Source: Streptomyces sp. NBC_01314 (lineage in GTDB: Bacteria; Actinomycetota; Actinomycetes; Streptomycetales; Streptomycetaceae). Taken from it: 64,000 nucleotides of DNA. Shown here in pieces: positions 41,842 through 50,493 of the stretch; positions within the stretch are counted from its first letter, which is position 1, and each line of letters opens with the position of its first letter. Position numbers and translations under genes: made by a program. The DNA is taken from assembly GCF_041435215.1 (NCBI RefSeq), contig NZ_CP108394.1, positions 8,680,001 to 8,744,000 of the forward strand, written 5' to 3'. The notes below the pieces were generated by a model that made no database searches, had not been told where the DNA came from, and was given only the letters and a program-made list of their open reading frames with translations.

Positions 41842-42570
41842 TCAGACGACGGCGGCCGGCCCTGTCACCGCTGTGATGAGTACCGCCACCGACGGATGAT
41901 CGGGCAGGGCGTCGCTCACCGCTGTTCGCACCTCGCGTGCCAGATCCAGGGCTCGTCTTTCCTCCGTCACCGCCAGTTCCACGAGGATGTGGCGGCGGGG
42001 GAGGGCGGGCCCGGTCGCGACGTGGCCCCCGAAGGCGGTGGTGAGACGGGTGACGCCGGGGACCGACAGGGCCGCGGCGGCCACGCGGGAGACCTCGTCG
42101 TCGCTGGTGGGTGGGGTGGTCGGGGCGGTGGGCGGCGGTTCGGGGGCCGGGTGGACCGTCTGCTCGTCGCCTTCCAGCAGATGCGTCACCCGGAGATCCA
42201 CCTCTTCCACCCTCAGGCCCAGGCGTTCCCTGGCCGTGGTGGACAGGACGGTACGCAGCCGGGCGGCCATCGCCGGGAAGGGCTCGACGGTCGGGCCCGC
42301 CGCGACCGCGAAGTCGGCCGTGACACGGAGCGGGCCGGGCGGGAGCGCACTCGGGGGCGGTGGCACGCCGGCGTCGTGCTCGCCGGAGCCGGTCAGTGAG
42401 ATGCGGAGCGCACCGAGGCGGAGCCCTCGCAACGCGGCGGCCTCGCGGCGCAGCACTGTTTCGGCAGCTCTCTCCGTGATCCACGCGCCGTCGTGCGGGC
42501 TGCCCAGGGGGAGCACACGGCCGAACCCGAGCTGCCGGCGTACCGCCTTCGTCCAACCGTCCGACGTCAT
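41842..42570 (-). CDS. Conserved Streptomyces protein (often annotated nucleopolyhedrovirus P10 family)
   Basis: 242 aa; biochemical role unknown. The first 60 residues are basic/helical (ITERAAETVLRREAAALRGL); a middle segment resembles the Asp23 fold (RVTADFAVAAGPTVEPFPAMAARLRTVLSTTARERLGLRVEEVDLRVTHL in pieces), and a second similar segment ends the protein (RRHILVELAVTEERRALDLAREVRTAVSDAL). A Pro/Thr-rich linker separates them. It diverges from the Asp23/Gls24 cluster with an 87-base gap, so it is probably part of the same system. Confidence 0.72.
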   Translation of the reverse strand: MTSDGWTKAVRRQLGFGRVLPLGSPHDGAWITERAAETVLRREAAALRGLRLGALRISLTGSGEHDAGVPPPPSALPPGPLRVTADFAVAAGPTVEPFPAMAARLRTVLSTTARERLGLRVEEVDLRVTHLLEGDEQTVHPAPEPPPTAPTTPPTSDDEVSRVAAAALSVPGVTRLTTAFGGHVATGPALPRRHILVELAVTEERRALDLAREVRTAVSDALPDHPSVAVLITAVTGPAAVV

Positions 42571-42657
42571 TCCTCCAGCCTGCCGTATCCCCGGCGCGCG
42601 GCGCCGCAACCGCGCTTACTGTGGGCTTGAGGGGGACGACCGGAAGGGACGTGCGGC

Positions 42658-43143
42658 ATGACTGACGTGACGGAGCGGAACCGGACGGAAGGGCCCGACA
42701 CTGCCAAGGAGCCGACGCAGGTCGGGCGGAGGGCCACCCGGCGCGGCGGCGGTGATCCGGCGGGCCGGGGGCGTACGACCATCGCCGACGGCGTCGTCGA
42801 GAAGATCGCCGGGCTCGCCGCGCGGGAAGTGATGGGTGTGCATGCCATGGGCAGCGGGCTGTCACGGACCCTCGGGGCCGTGCGGGACCGGGTCCCCGGC
42901 GGGGCCAAGTCCGTGACCCGGGGTGTGAAGGTCGAGGTCGGCGAGGTGCAGACCGCGCTGGACCTGGAGATCGTCGTCGACTACGGCGTGTCCATCAGCG
43001 ACGTGGCCCGTGACGTGCGCGAGAACGTCGTCGCGGCCGTCGAGCGGATGACCGGTCTGGAGGTCGTCGAGGTCAACATCGCGGTCAGCGACGTGAAGCT
43101 GCCGGACGAGGAGGACGAGGAGCCGGAGTCCCGGCTGCAGTGA
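42658..43143 (+). CDS. Asp23/Gls24 family envelope stress response protein
   Basis: 161 aa. After a charged N-terminus the Asp23 domain is clear: TTIADGVVEKIAGLAAREVMGVHAMG, VKVEVGEVQTALDLEIVVDYGVSISDVARDVRENVVAAVERMTGLEVVEVNIAVSDV. In Firmicutes such proteins are abundant, membrane-attached through AmaP, and linked to cell-envelope stress. First gene of a five-gene plus-strand cluster that ends in amaP. The start ATG 42658 has AAGGGA upstream. Confidence 0.92.
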   Translation: MTDVTERNRTEGPDTAKEPTQVGRRATRRGGGDPAGRGRTTIADGVVEKIAGLAAREVMGVHAMGSGLSRTLGAVRDRVPGGAKSVTRGVKVEVGEVQTALDLEIVVDYGVSISDVARDVRENVVAAVERMTGLEVVEVNIAVSDVKLPDEEDEEPESRLQ

Positions 43144-43202
43144 GCGGAGCCCTCGGCTCCGATGGAACGCGACAGGAGTCATTGAGTCCCTAGGAGCGCA
43201 GG

Positions 43203-43388
43203 ATGAGCTTGGCCGTGAGCGGCATGATCGCCGGGATGGCGCTGGGCTTCGCCGGGTACTTCGGCGGATTCGGCGCCTTTCTGCTGGTGGCCGCGCTGGG
43301 CGCCGTCGGCTTCGTCGTCGGCCGGTTCCTGGAGGGGGACCTGGAGCTGGGCGACTTCTTCCGCCCGCGTGACGACCGACGCCGGTGA
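43203..43388 (+). CDS. Small membrane protein of the Asp23 cluster
   Basis: 61 aa. One or two hydrophobic helices (SGMIAGMALGFAGYFGGFGAFLLVAALGAVGFVVG) and an acidic/Arg C-terminus (DLELGDFFRPRDDRRR), similar to DUF2273-type proteins found with Asp23 genes. Its stop overlaps the next GTG by 4 bases. Confidence 0.82.
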   Translation: MSLAVSGMIAGMALGFAGYFGGFGAFLLVAALGAVGFVVGRFLEGDLELGDFFRPRDDRRR

Positions 43389-43759
43389 ACCCGGTGGACA
43401 GCGGCAGCCCCACGCGGGGGAACGCCGTTCCGTCCGGTGAGCGCGGGGCGACCCGGATCGCCGACCGGGTGGTCGCGAAGATCGCCGCGCAGGCGGCGCG
43501 CGAGGCGCTGGTGGCGCCGCCGCGGGACTCCGCGCCCCCTTCCGCCACGGTCGTCGTGCTGCGCGAGACCGCGCGCGTCCGCGTCAGTCTTGGGCTCCCT
43601 TACCCCTCGGACATCGGTGGCCAATGCGCTGCGGTGCGTCGTCATGTCGCCGAGCGGGTAGGGACTTTGGCGGGAATGCACGTGTCGGAGGTGGCCGTTC
43701 AGGTGGAACGGCTGCACCTGGCGCACGCACACGACGTGGCACAGGGGAGGACGCGGTGA
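43385..43759 (+). CDS. Second, shorter Asp23/Gls24-like protein
   Basis: 124 aa. RGATRIADRVVAKIAAQAAREAL matches the Asp23 start; VVVLRETARVRVSLGLPYPSDIGGQCAAVRRHVAERVGTLAGMHVSEVAVQVERL carries the rest of the fold in pieces. GTG 43385 overlaps the previous stop; its own stop overlaps the next GTG, so these genes are tightly coupled. Confidence 0.82.
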   Translation: MNPVDSGSPTRGNAVPSGERGATRIADRVVAKIAAQAAREALVAPPRDSAPPSATVVVLRETARVRVSLGLPYPSDIGGQCAAVRRHVAERVGTLAGMHVSEVAVQVERLHLAHAHDVAQGRTR

Positions 43760-44475
43760 GCGAACCCCAGCGCTCCGATGGCGGCACGCGACGACTACCC
43801 GTCATCGAGAAGGCCGACGACGCGACAGCCGACGACGCGACAGCCGACGGCACGGCGGCCGACCGCGAGCCGGACCAGTCGGCGTCCGCCGCCGCCTACG
43901 ACCCGTTGCCCGCCCTCGACGGTGAGAACGGCAGGGAGAAGCGCTTCTGGTCCGCGCGCAGAACTCCCGCGGGCATCCTCGCGGTGCTGCTTCTCGCGGG
44001 CGCGGGCCTCCTCCTGTACGACGTCGCCGCCGTCCGCGCCGACCGGCCCGCCATGGAGTGGCGCCGTTCGCTGGCCCGGCAGCTCGCCGAGCGACCCCTC
44101 GACGACACCTGGGTGCTCGTCGGCGCCGGCGTCGCCGTACTCCTCGGCCTCTGGCTGATCCTGCTGGCCGCGACCCCCGGGCTCCGTGACGTCCTGCCGA
44201 TGCGGCGCGTCCACCCCCGGGTACGGGCCGGGCTGCACCGGGGCGCCGCCGCGCTGGCCCTGCGAGACCGGGCCATGGAGGTGTCCGGCGTGCGGTCCGT
44301 ACGGGTCCGGGCGGGCCGGAAGCGGGTCGACGTCCGCGCGGTGTCCCACTTCAGGGAACTCGACGAGGTACGGGCCGACCTGGACGTCACGCTCGCCGAC
44401 GGCATCCGAGGACTGGGCCTGTCCCGGCCGCCCGCCCTGTATGTGCATGTCCGCCGGCCCGGCCGGAAGGGGTGA
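43756..44475 (+). CDS. DUF6286-type membrane protein of the Asp23 cluster
   Basis: 239 aa. The acidic N-terminus has short repeats (DDATADDATADGTAAD); two membrane helices follow (GILAVLLLAGAGLLLYDVAAV; WVLVGAGVAVLLGLWLILLAA), then a soluble C-terminal domain (VSGVRSVRVRAGRKRVDVRAVSHF) resembling the AmaP/Asp23 contact region. GTG 43756 overlaps the preceding stop. Likely a membrane partner for the Asp23-like proteins. Confidence 0.78.
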   Translation: MSEPQRSDGGTRRLPVIEKADDATADDATADGTAADREPDQSASAAAYDPLPALDGENGREKRFWSARRTPAGILAVLLLAGAGLLLYDVAAVRADRPAMEWRRSLARQLAERPLDDTWVLVGAGVAVLLGLWLILLAATPGLRDVLPMRRVHPRVRAGLHRGAAALALRDRAMEVSGVRSVRVRAGRKRVDVRAVSHFRELDEVRADLDVTLADGIRGLGLSRPPALYVHVRRPGRKG

Positions 44476-44481
44476 GACGCG

Positions 44482-45060
44482 ATGCTGAGGACCGTCAACA
44501 GGGTGCTGCTCGGATTCGTCGGGCTGGTGCTGGTCGTGGTCGGCGGCGCCGTCCTCGCCGTCGGGCTCGGCGTGGACCCGCCGTCGTGGTGGCCGCACGA
44601 CGGCCGGAACGACGTGCTGCTCAGCGACGCCGACCGGACGCGATGGCGCGACTCCGGCTGGTGGTGGCCCGGCGTCATCGCCGTGCTCGCCGTGCTCGTC
44701 CTGCTCGCCCTGTGGTGGCTGACCGCGGTCCTGCGCCGCCACCGCCTCGCCGAGGTACTCGTCGACACCGGCGACGGCGAGGGCGCACTGCTGCGAGGGC
44801 GGGCGCTGGAGGGCGTACTCACCACCGAGGCGGCCGAGGCGGACGGCGTCGAACGGGCCCACACCCGCCTGACCGGCCGCCGCAACGCACCCGAGGCCCG
44901 GGTCCGCCTCCTCCTCCAGCCCCACGTGAACCCGGGCGACGCCCTCAACACCCTGACGACGGAGGCACTGGCTCACGCCAGGGATTCGGCGGGACTGGCC
45001 GCGCTACCGGCGGAGGTCAGACTGCAGGGAGCCAAACACCGTGCGGAGAGGGTGAGTTGA
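44482..45060 (+). CDS. amaP: Alkaline shock response membrane anchor protein AmaP
   Basis: 192 aa with two membrane helices (RVLLGFVGLVLVVVGGAVLAVGLG; VIAVLAVLVLLALWWLTAV) and a cytosolic domain (TTEAAEADGVERAHTRLTGRRNAPEARVRLLLQPHVNPGDALNTLTTEAL in pieces). In Staphylococcus AmaP anchors Asp23 to the membrane; a similar role is expected here. It follows the DUF6286 gene by 6 bases and ends the operon. Confidence 0.85.
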   Translation: MLRTVNRVLLGFVGLVLVVVGGAVLAVGLGVDPPSWWPHDGRNDVLLSDADRTRWRDSGWWWPGVIAVLAVLVLLALWWLTAVLRRHRLAEVLVDTGDGEGALLRGRALEGVLTTEAAEADGVERAHTRLTGRRNAPEARVRLLLQPHVNPGDALNTLTTEALAHARDSAGLAALPAEVRLQGAKHRAERVS

Positions 45061-45094
45061 CAGCCGGCCCCGCCCCGACCCGGCACACCGACCG

Positions 45095-45850
45095 TCAGAA
45101 CCCGTGCCGCATACCGCCGTCCACGGGCAGCATGACCCCCGTCAGATAGGACGCGGCCGGAGACATCAGGAACGCCCCCGCACGCCCGAACTCCTCCGGC
45201 CGCCCGTACCGCCGCAAGGGAATCCGCGACTCGTGCGCCGTCCGGGTCGCCTCCGGATCCGCCGACATCCCGTCCAGCTCACGCACCCGATCGGTGTCGA
45301 TACGGGCCGGGAGGAGACCCACGACCCGGATTCCCCGCGGCCCCAGCTCGTCGGAGAGTGACTTGGCGAACCCGGCCAGCCCCGGCCGCAGTCCGTTCGA
45401 GATGGTCAGCCCCGGAATCGGCTCGTGCACGGACCCCGACAGCACGAACCCGATGACGCCACCCTCACCGAGTTCCTCGGCCGCGGCCCGCGCCAGACGG
45501 ACCGCCCCCAGGAAAACCGACTCGAACGCGGCGGTCCACTGCTCGTCCGTGTTGTCGGCGACGAAGCCCGGCGCCGGCCCGCCCACGCTGACCAGGATGC
45601 CGTCGAAGCCCCCGAAGTACTCACGGGCGGCGGCGATCAGCCGCCCGGCGGCCTCCGGGTCGGCGTTGTCCACGGCGACCCCCACCGCGTTCGCCCCGAG
45701 CGCGGCCGCCGCCGCACCCGCGCTCTCCTCCTCGCGGCCCGTGACGACCACCTTCGCGCCGTCGGCGACGAGTTCCCGCGCGACCGCGTTGCCCAGTCCG
45801 CGGGTCGCCCCGGTGACGATGTAGACACGGTCCTTCAGCCCAAGATCCAT
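45095..45850 (-). CDS. SDR-family oxidoreductase with an atypical active site
   Basis: 251 aa. The NAD(P) motif TGATRGLG and the SVGGPAPG segment are normal. The catalytic Ser is in FVLSGSV, but the YxxxK motif is replaced by SNGLR (Tyr to Ser, Lys to Arg by alignment in the sequence ISNGLRPGLAGFAKSL). This places it in a BKR-like SDR subgroup with changed chemistry. The substrate is unknown. ATG 45850; it ends 34 bases from the convergent amaP gene. Confidence 0.85.
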   Translation of the reverse strand: MDLGLKDRVYIVTGATRGLGNAVARELVADGAKVVVTGREEESAGAAAAALGANAVGVAVDNADPEAAGRLIAAAREYFGGFDGILVSVGGPAPGFVADNTDEQWTAAFESVFLGAVRLARAAAEELGEGGVIGFVLSGSVHEPIPGLTISNGLRPGLAGFAKSLSDELGPRGIRVVGLLPARIDTDRVRELDGMSADPEATRTAHESRIPLRRYGRPEEFGRAGAFLMSPAASYLTGVMLPVDGGMRHGF

Positions 45851-45855
45851 GGCCC

Positions 45856-47658
45856 CTATCCTGCCTCCTCGCCGCCGAAGAGGGCGAGGGCGGTGCCCAC
45901 GAGACCGACATGGCTGAACGCCTGCGGGAAGTTCCCGAGCTGTCGGCCCGCGACGGGGTCGTACTCCTCCGCCAGCAGCCCCACGTCGTTGGCCAGCCCC
46001 ACCAGCCGTTCGAACAGCTCGCGCGCCTCGGCCGTACGGCCGGTCAGACGCAGGGCGTCCGCCAGCCAGAACGAGCAGACGAGGAAGGTGCCCTCGCCGC
46101 CCGGCAGCCCGTCGACGGAGGTGGCCGCGGCCGTGAGGTGGTCGGCGCTGTAGCGGCGGACGAGCCCCTCGTGGCTCAGCTCCTCGCGGATCGCGTCGAC
46201 CGTGCCGATGACCCGGGGGTCGTCCGGCGGGAGGAAGCCCATGAGAGGGATGAGCAGCAGCGCGGCGTCGAGTTCGCGGGAGCCGTACGACTGCGTGAAG
46301 GTGTTGCGGTCGGCGTCGTAGCCCCGTTCGCAGACCTCGCGGTGGATCTCGTCGCGCATGGCCCGCCAGCCGTCGAGGTCGCCGCCGGTCAGCTCCGGGT
46401 CGTCCTCCAGGGTGCGGACGGCCCGGTCGGCGGCGACCCAGCACATCACCTTGGAGTGCGTGAAGTGGCGGCGCGGTCCGCGCACCTCCCACAGCCCCTC
46501 GTCGGGCTTCCGCCAGGCCGACCGCAGATACTCCATCAGCGCGCACTGCATCGGCCACATGTCCGGCTTGTCGGGCAGGCCCGAACGCCGGGACACGAAC
46601 AGGGAGTCGACGACCTCGCCGTAGACGTCCAGCTGCAACTGCCGCACGGCCTCGTTGCCGACGCGGACCGGGCGTGAGTCCTCGTAGCCGGACAGCCAGG
46701 GCAGGTCGTACTCGGGGATGCGGCGCTCACCGGCCAGGCCGTACATGATCTGCAGGTCGGCCGGGTCGCCCGCGACCGCGCGGAGCAGCCAGTCGCGCCA
46801 GGCCTCGGCCTCCTCCTGGTAGCCGCAGGACAGCAGGGCGCCGAGGGTGAGGGTGGAGTCGCGCAGCCAGCAGTGCCGGTAGTCCCAGTTGCGGACGCCG
46901 CCGATCTCCTCGGGGAGAGAGGTGGTGGTGGCCGCGACGATGCCGCCGGTCGGGGCGTAGGTCAGGGCTTTGAGGGTGATCAGGGAGCGGACCACGGTGT
47001 CCCGGTGCGGGCCGTCGTAGCGGCAGCGCGCCGCCCAGGCCCGCCAGTCGTGGAGGCTCGACCGCAGCGACTCGTACGGGTCGACGAGCCGGGGACGTGG
47101 TTCGTGGGACGGGTGCCAGGTCAGTACGAAGGCGATCTTCTCGCCCGGCTCCACCGTGAACTCCGCGTACGTGGCCCGGTCCTCGCTCCACGACCGCACC
47201 CCGGGTTCGCTGCGCAGCCACACCGAGTCCGGACCGGCGACCGCCACGCGGTGACCGTCGGACCTGCGCATCCACGGCACGACCGAGCCGTAGTCGAAGC
47301 GCAGGCGCAGGGTGCTGCGCACGGTCACCCGGCCGGACAGGCCCTCCACGATCCGTACGACATCGGGGGCGCGGTCGCGCTGCGGCATCAGGTCGGTCAC
47401 CCGTACCGCTCCCTCGTCCGTCTCCCACTCGGTGTCGAGGACGAGTGAGTCGTGCCGGTACGCCCGCCGCGTGCAGGCCCCGCCCCCTCTGGGCGCGATC
47501 GTCCAGTGTCCGTTCTCCTCGTCGCCGAGCAGCGCGGCGAAGCACGCGGCCGAGTCGAACCGGGGCAGGCAGAGCCAGTCGATGGAACCGTGGCTGCTCA
47601 CCAGCGCGGCGGTCTGGTGATCGCCGATCAGGGCGTAGTCCTCGATGTGGGGGTGCAC
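45856..47658 (-). CDS. Glycoside hydrolase family 15 protein (trehalase/glucoamylase-like)
   Basis: 600 aa. The N-terminal beta-sandwich starts IEDYALIGDHQTAALVSSHGSIDWLCLPRFDS, the family hallmark. The (alpha/alpha)6 barrel holds NWDYRHCWLRDSTLTL, the general acid region in EGLWEVRGPRRHFTHSKVMCWVA in pieces, and the catalytic base Glu in LAEEYDPVAGRQLGNFPQAFSH. Actinobacterial members include trehalases. No signal peptide, so cytosolic. Start GTG 47658. The SDR gene starts 5 bases beyond its stop. Confidence 0.92.
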   Translation of the reverse strand: MHPHIEDYALIGDHQTAALVSSHGSIDWLCLPRFDSAACFAALLGDEENGHWTIAPRGGGACTRRAYRHDSLVLDTEWETDEGAVRVTDLMPQRDRAPDVVRIVEGLSGRVTVRSTLRLRFDYGSVVPWMRRSDGHRVAVAGPDSVWLRSEPGVRSWSEDRATYAEFTVEPGEKIAFVLTWHPSHEPRPRLVDPYESLRSSLHDWRAWAARCRYDGPHRDTVVRSLITLKALTYAPTGGIVAATTTSLPEEIGGVRNWDYRHCWLRDSTLTLGALLSCGYQEEAEAWRDWLLRAVAGDPADLQIMYGLAGERRIPEYDLPWLSGYEDSRPVRVGNEAVRQLQLDVYGEVVDSLFVSRRSGLPDKPDMWPMQCALMEYLRSAWRKPDEGLWEVRGPRRHFTHSKVMCWVAADRAVRTLEDDPELTGGDLDGWRAMRDEIHREVCERGYDADRNTFTQSYGSRELDAALLLIPLMGFLPPDDPRVIGTVDAIREELSHEGLVRRYSADHLTAAATSVDGLPGGEGTFLVCSFWLADALRLTGRTAEARELFERLVGLANDVGLLAEEYDPVAGRQLGNFPQAFSHVGLVGTALALFGGEEAG

Positions 47659-47742
47659 GGGGAACGGGTGCCCGGAGCCGGGGGTGATCAGTCCAAGGGG
47701 ATCCGGGGCCCGCGGCCGGGCACGGCGACGGCACCCCCTCCG

Positions 47743-48036
47743 TCAGCCCGGCCCCGTTCCCGCCGTCGTCCCTCCCACCCCCGAGAAGATCACCCCGGAG
47801 CCGGACGGGGCCTGGTTGAGGACCCAGAGGCCGAGCAGGGTGGCGAGGGTGAAGACGAGGAGGACGAGGACGGCCAGGACGAGGCGACGGCGGCGTTCGC
47901 GGCGGAGCCAGTCGCCGCGGGCCGAGCGGTAGGCGTCGGGGGCGGCGTGGACCCCGCCCGCCAGCGCGGCGAGCGCCTCGGCCAGGTCCCGCTCGGTGCG
48001 GTCCTGACCCGTGTCGTTGCCGGTGGTGTCGTTCAT
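47743..48036 (-). CDS. Small membrane protein coupled to the sigma factor gene
   Basis: 97 aa. A soluble acidic N-terminus (DRTERDLAEALAALAGGVHAAPDAYRSARGDW in pieces), an Arg patch (RRERRRRLVLAV), one membrane helix (LAVLVLLVFTLATLLGLWVL) and a Gly/Ser tail. The ATG overlaps the sigma stop (ATGA). Topology and coupling fit a short anti-sigma-type protein, though no zinc finger is present. Confidence 0.72.
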   Translation of the reverse strand: MNDTTGNDTGQDRTERDLAEALAALAGGVHAAPDAYRSARGDWLRRERRRRLVLAVLVLLVFTLATLLGLWVLNQAPSGSGVIFSGVGGTTAGTGPG

Positions 48037-48755
48037 CGCCGGGCCTCCATCGCCTGGGTCAGGGCGGCGAGGCCGCGTGCGGTGTGGGTCTTGACCGAGC
48101 CGCAGGAGATACCCATCGCGGCCGCGATCTCGCTCTCCTTCAGCCCGAGCCAGTGGCGCAGCACGAGCGCCTCCCGCTGCCGGGCGGGCAGCCGCTGGAG
48201 CGCGACGATCAGTGTTCGCTGGTCGTCGTGGAGCAGCGCGGTGCTCTCGGCGGAGGCGACCGGCTCCTCCGCCGCCGGGGCCTCCACATGCTTACGGGCG
48301 ACCTGGAGGTGCCGTATCCGCATCCGGGTGAGGTTGCAGACCGTGGAGCGCAGATACGCCTCCGCCGCCTCGGCGTCCCGCAGGCGCCGCCACTTGCGGT
48401 AGATCTGGTAGTACGCCTCGGCCACCACGTTCTCGGGGTCGTCGGCGCCCAGCAGCACCGCGAGCCGCAGCATCGAGGAGTAGTGCAGCTCGAACAGCCG
48501 GGCGACACCCACCTCACGCTCCACGTCGGAGGGATCACCGAGGGCGCCCGGCGGCAGGGCGGGGTTCGAAACCAGCGCGGGATCGGAGACCAGCGCGGGG
48601 TTGGAGACCAGCGCCGGATCGGAGACCAGCGCGGGGCTGGAGACCGGTGGCTCGGCGGCGGCCGGAGCCGGTATCCGGCCCACGGGCCCGGCGGCGGTCA
48701 CGGGTGTCGCAGCCGCCGGGGGCACTGGCACACGCATGTGCTGTCTGCGTCTCAC
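48033..48755 (-). CDS. ECF sigma factor (SigE/SigM-like family) with repeated N-terminus
   Basis: 240 aa. Sigma region 2 (LFELHYSSMLRLAVLLGADDPENVVAEAYYQIYRKW in pieces) and region 4 HTH (LPARQREALVLRHWLGLKESEIAAAMGISCGSVKTHTARGL in pieces) are clear. Residues 42-65 are four ALVS(D/N)P repeats encoded by an 18-bp minisatellite. GTG 48755 overlaps the TGA of the upstream symporter gene (GTGA), supporting this start over ATG 48737. The small membrane protein gene overlaps its stop. Confidence 0.88.
   Translation of the reverse strand: MRRRQHMRVPVPPAAATPVTAAGPVGRIPAPAAAEPPVSSPALVSDPALVSNPALVSDPALVSNPALPPGALGDPSDVEREVGVARLFELHYSSMLRLAVLLGADDPENVVAEAYYQIYRKWRRLRDAEAAEAYLRSTVCNLTRMRIRHLQVARKHVEAPAAEEPVASAESTALLHDDQRTLIVALQRLPARQREALVLRHWLGLKESEIAAAMGISCGSVKTHTARGLAALTQAMEARR
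48571..48642. repeat. 18-bp minisatellite in the sigma factor gene, four units
   Basis: Units such as ACCAGCGCGGGATCGGAG and ACCAGCGCGGGGTTGGAG alternate and encode ALVSDP and ALVSNP. Two unit types alternate in the order A-B-A-B, suggesting duplication of a 36-bp pair. Confidence 0.92.
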
Positions 48756-50308
48756 GGGTTGCTCGCTCCCGTCTCGGGGCGCCGCCTGACGGTCAGGCGG
48801 GACGGTAGGTCGGTCGCGTCGGCGCCACGCGGGACACCGAGCCGTTCGAGGACCGTGGTGCCGAGGACGGCGACGGTCAGGTTGAGCAGGAGGGCGAGCA
48901 GGCCGGCGTAGATCTCCAGCGAGCCGCCGCCCAGGAGCACGATCGAAGAGAACCCCTCGCGCACCACCAGGAAGGTGCCGGTCACCATGCCGACGCCCCA
49001 CCCGGCCAGCAGCGCCCGGGGATGCAGCCGCCCGGTGAACAGGCCGATCGCCACCGCCGGGAAGATCTGCAGGATCCACACCCCGCCGAGGAGCTGGAGG
49101 TTGATGGCGTCCTGGTCGCGCAGCCCGAACACGAACGCCACCGCCCCCACCTTCGCGGTCAGCGACACCACCTTGGCGATGCGCACCTGGCGCTTGGGCG
49201 TGGCGGTGGGCTGGAAGTACTCGACATACACATTGCGGACGAAGCCGGTGGCGGCCGCGATCGACATCACCGCCGCCGGGACCAGCGCGCCCACGGTGAT
49301 CGCGCCGAACACCAGTCCGGCCAGCGGCCCCGGCATCAGCCGGTCCACCAGCATCGGCACGGCCGCCTCGGCACCGCCCTCGGGCGCCCGCACCCCGGAC
49401 GCGAGCGCCGCCACGCCGAGGAATCCGAAGAGTGCCAGGAGACCCGTCCAGGCGGGCAGCGCGACCGCGACCTTGCGGACCGTACGCGGCCCGTCGGCGG
49501 CGAATCCGGCGGTGAGGACGTGCGGGTACATCAGCAGGGCCAGCGCCGAGCCGAGCGCGAGAGTGGCGTAGGCGGGCTGCTGCTCGGGGGAGAGGAGCAG
49601 TGCGGACTGCTCGACACTCGTGCCACCGAGGCGGCGGGCCGCTCCTTCGAACACCGCGCCCGGACCGCCGAACCGGTCGAGGACCAGCCAGCACACGGCG
49701 GTCAGCGACACGAAGACGGCCACCGCCTTCAGCGCCGAGATCACGGCGGGCGCCCGCAGGCCGTGCCGGTACGTCGCCACCGCGAGCCCCGCGAACAGCG
49801 CGACCATCACGAGGTCACCGGCCGCGCCCTTCGGGTACAGGCCGCCGGCCGTCAGCACCGCCCTTATGCCGAGCAGCTGCAACGCCAGATACGGCATCGT
49901 CGCGAGGATCCCGGTCAGCGCCACCACCAGGGCGAGCGGCGCCGAACCGTACCGCCCGCGCACGAAGTCCCCGGCCGTCATGTACCCGTGCCGCCGGGCC
50001 ACCTCCCACAGCCGGGTCAGCAGGACGAAGGCCAGGGGACAGACGATCACCGTGTACGGCACCGCGAAGAAGGCGGGCGCCCCGTTGCCGTACGCCAGTC
50101 CGGGCACGGCGGTGAAGGTGTACGCGGTGAAGATCGTGCCGCCGAGCAGCAGCCAGGTCCACACCGGGCCGAGGCCGCGGTCCGCCAGCGCCCAGCCCTC
50201 CAGTGAGGGCAGCCGGTCGGTGGGGCGCAGCCGGCGCGCGGTGACGGCGAGCAGCGACGCTCCGCCGATCACGGCGAGGAACGTCGCGGTCATGGCAGCG
50301 TCCGCCAC
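48752..50308 (-). CDS. Sodium:solute symporter (SSF family)
   Basis: 518 aa, about 13 membrane helices. SSF features: ADRGLGPVWTWLLLGGTIFTAYTF, PYTVIVCPLAFVLLTRLWEVARRHGYMTAGDFVRGRYGS in pieces, VPAAVMSIAAATGFVRNVYVEYF. Related members take up monocarboxylates and are usually encoded next to DUF3311 proteins. Here the DUF3311 gene is divergent, 185 bases away. GTG 50308 or ATG 50293 is the start. It overlaps the sigma gene by 4 bases. Confidence 0.9.
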   Translation of the reverse strand: MADAAMTATFLAVIGGASLLAVTARRLRPTDRLPSLEGWALADRGLGPVWTWLLLGGTIFTAYTFTAVPGLAYGNGAPAFFAVPYTVIVCPLAFVLLTRLWEVARRHGYMTAGDFVRGRYGSAPLALVVALTGILATMPYLALQLLGIRAVLTAGGLYPKGAAGDLVMVALFAGLAVATYRHGLRAPAVISALKAVAVFVSLTAVCWLVLDRFGGPGAVFEGAARRLGGTSVEQSALLLSPEQQPAYATLALGSALALLMYPHVLTAGFAADGPRTVRKVAVALPAWTGLLALFGFLGVAALASGVRAPEGGAEAAVPMLVDRLMPGPLAGLVFGAITVGALVPAAVMSIAAATGFVRNVYVEYFQPTATPKRQVRIAKVVSLTAKVGAVAFVFGLRDQDAINLQLLGGVWILQIFPAVAIGLFTGRLHPRALLAGWGVGMVTGTFLVVREGFSSIVLLGGGSLEIYAGLLALLLNLTVAVLGTTVLERLGVPRGADATDLPSRLTVRRRPETGASNP

Positions 50309-50493
50309 GGGTCACCGTCCTTGGTGTGCCTGAGCCCCCGGGTGTACCTGGGCCCTCGCGTGTTGGTTGCGTGGGTGGCCGGTTCGGAGGACACGGATCG
50401 GCGGGAAATCTTCTGGAAATTCGCTGTCAACCGGATCCGGCGGGTGGGCAACTCTTGCACAGACCCACAGCGATCGGGAGAGGAGCACAGCTC

